Assembly (NCBI RefSeq): GCF_000515315.1
Contig: NZ_KI911562.1
Span: 1,136,505-1,200,504, forward strand
From: Asinibacterium sp. OR53
GTDB lineage: Bacteria > Bacteroidota > Bacteroidia > Chitinophagales > Chitinophagaceae
Reading direction: 5' to 3'
Length of the DNA stretch: 64,000 bases
Positions within the stretch are counted from its first letter, which is position 1. The number at the start of each line of letters is the position of its first letter. A program made the translations under genes and the position numbers. Positions 63,575-64,000 of this stretch are shown one piece after another. The notes under the pieces are model-generated. The model ran no database searches. It was given only the letters and a program-made list of their open reading frames with translations, and had not been told where the DNA came from.

Positions 63575-64000
63575 TTAGTGTGCAGCACTTGCTTCCAGCA
63601 GCATGAATGCTGTGCGCGGGTGAATGCTCACCAACCTGTTACGCAGAAAGCCGCCTTCGCAATCTGCCAACACCGCTTTTATTTCTGCCAGCACCGATAA
63701 GGCGATCTCTTCTGCTGCCTCTGCACCGATATCAAGACCTGTTGGACCATGTATAACTGCACTTTGTTCATCGCCTATATGTATGCCCTGTTCCTGAAAT
63801 GCAGCCATCATGCGCTCCAATCGTTTCTTTGGTCCCAGGGTACCTATGTACCTGCATTGCATGGGCAGGAGCAGTTCCAGCATGGCCAGGTCGTAATTAT
63901 AATTGTGCGTCATCAACACAAAAACAGTTCTCAGATCTATTGTTATTTGTTTGATGATGGCTGCGGGCTCTCCAACAATGATCTTGTACACGTTGGGAAA
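63575..64000 (-). CDS. XdhC-family protein, C-terminal part, cut by window edge
   Basis: About 142 residues of the C-terminal domain: VFVLMTHNYNYDLAMLELLL, RYIGTLGPKKRLERMM and GLDIGAEAAEEIALSVLAEI. XdhC binds molybdenum cofactor and aids insertion, after sulfuration, into xanthine dehydrogenase. The frame is open across 64000, so the N-terminal half and the start are outside the window. Confidence 0.88.
   Translation of the reverse strand, partial: FPNVYKIIVGEPAAIIKQITIDLRTVFVLMTHNYNYDLAMLELLLPMQCRYIGTLGPKKRLERMMAAFQEQGIHIGDEQSAVIHGPTGLDIGAEAAEEIALSVLAEIKAVLADCEGGFLRNRLVSIHPRTAFMLLEASAAH

Overview
The window looks like a chromosomal segment of a Bacteroidota bacterium, most probably Chitinophagaceae. 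The evidence is two SusC/SusD outer-membrane pairs (one behind an ECF sigma/FecR pair), DUF3472 and DUF6520 proteins, a clade II nitrous-oxide reductase cluster, LytS/LytTR signalling, and promoters of the Bacteroidota -7 type (TAnnTTTG). No rRNA, tRNA or CRISPR array was seen. Both window ends cut genes: a GH2 beta-galactosidase at the left and an XdhC-family protein at the right.

Layout. 1-4.7 kb: beta-galactosidase, a DUF3472 protein, a terminator and a methyltransferase. 4.9-6.5 kb: a two-gene cytoskeletal operon. The first gene is an actin-like (ParM/StbA-type) protein whose phosphate-1 hairpin lies at the C-terminus instead of the N-terminus, so it reads as a circular permutation. It overlaps a bactofilin gene by 4 nt. 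6.5-26.4 kb: a respiratory and nitrosative-stress island. It holds a receiver-Crp/Fnr fusion regulator with its PAS histidine kinase, a RIC-like protein that has lost most di-iron ligands, and cytochrome c-nosZ-nosL fusion-nosDFY. It continues with a DUF2249-RIC fusion operon ending in an Rrf2 regulator, hemN, and a ba3-type heme-copper oxidase with SCO and cytochrome c. Three copies of a palindrome CTGAT-N4-ATCAG sit in the three divergent promoter regions of this island and are the probable operators of the Crp/Fnr-type regulator. No nitrite reductase or classical NO reductase is visible, so the segment encodes N2O reduction plus NO protection rather than complete denitrification.

26.3-38.4 kb: ordinary chromosomal genes (VOC protein, GlxA-type AraC regulator, DoxX, GNAT, an antitoxin/PIN pair, exported aminotransferase, ArsR/SRPBCC pair with a nested palindromic operator, LytS/LytTR pair and a TonB-type barrel, O-methyltransferase). 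38.5-44.9 kb: an AT-richer accessory region. It contains two related XRE/small-protein modules (one small gene is a pseudogene), an operon with a PIN-like protein and an outer-membrane-like protein, an IS3-family element, and a 104-nt structured element capped by a UACG tetraloop.

44.9-61 kb: two SusC/SusD systems. The first is followed by a TlpA-like protein, then DUF6520, a MauE-like protein and an AraC regulator. The second is preceded by an ECF sigma factor and FecR. 61-64 kb: a Tat-type metallophosphoesterase, a DUF1259 lipoprotein, and molybdenum-hydroxylase maturation genes (MobA-like nucleotidyltransferase and XdhC).
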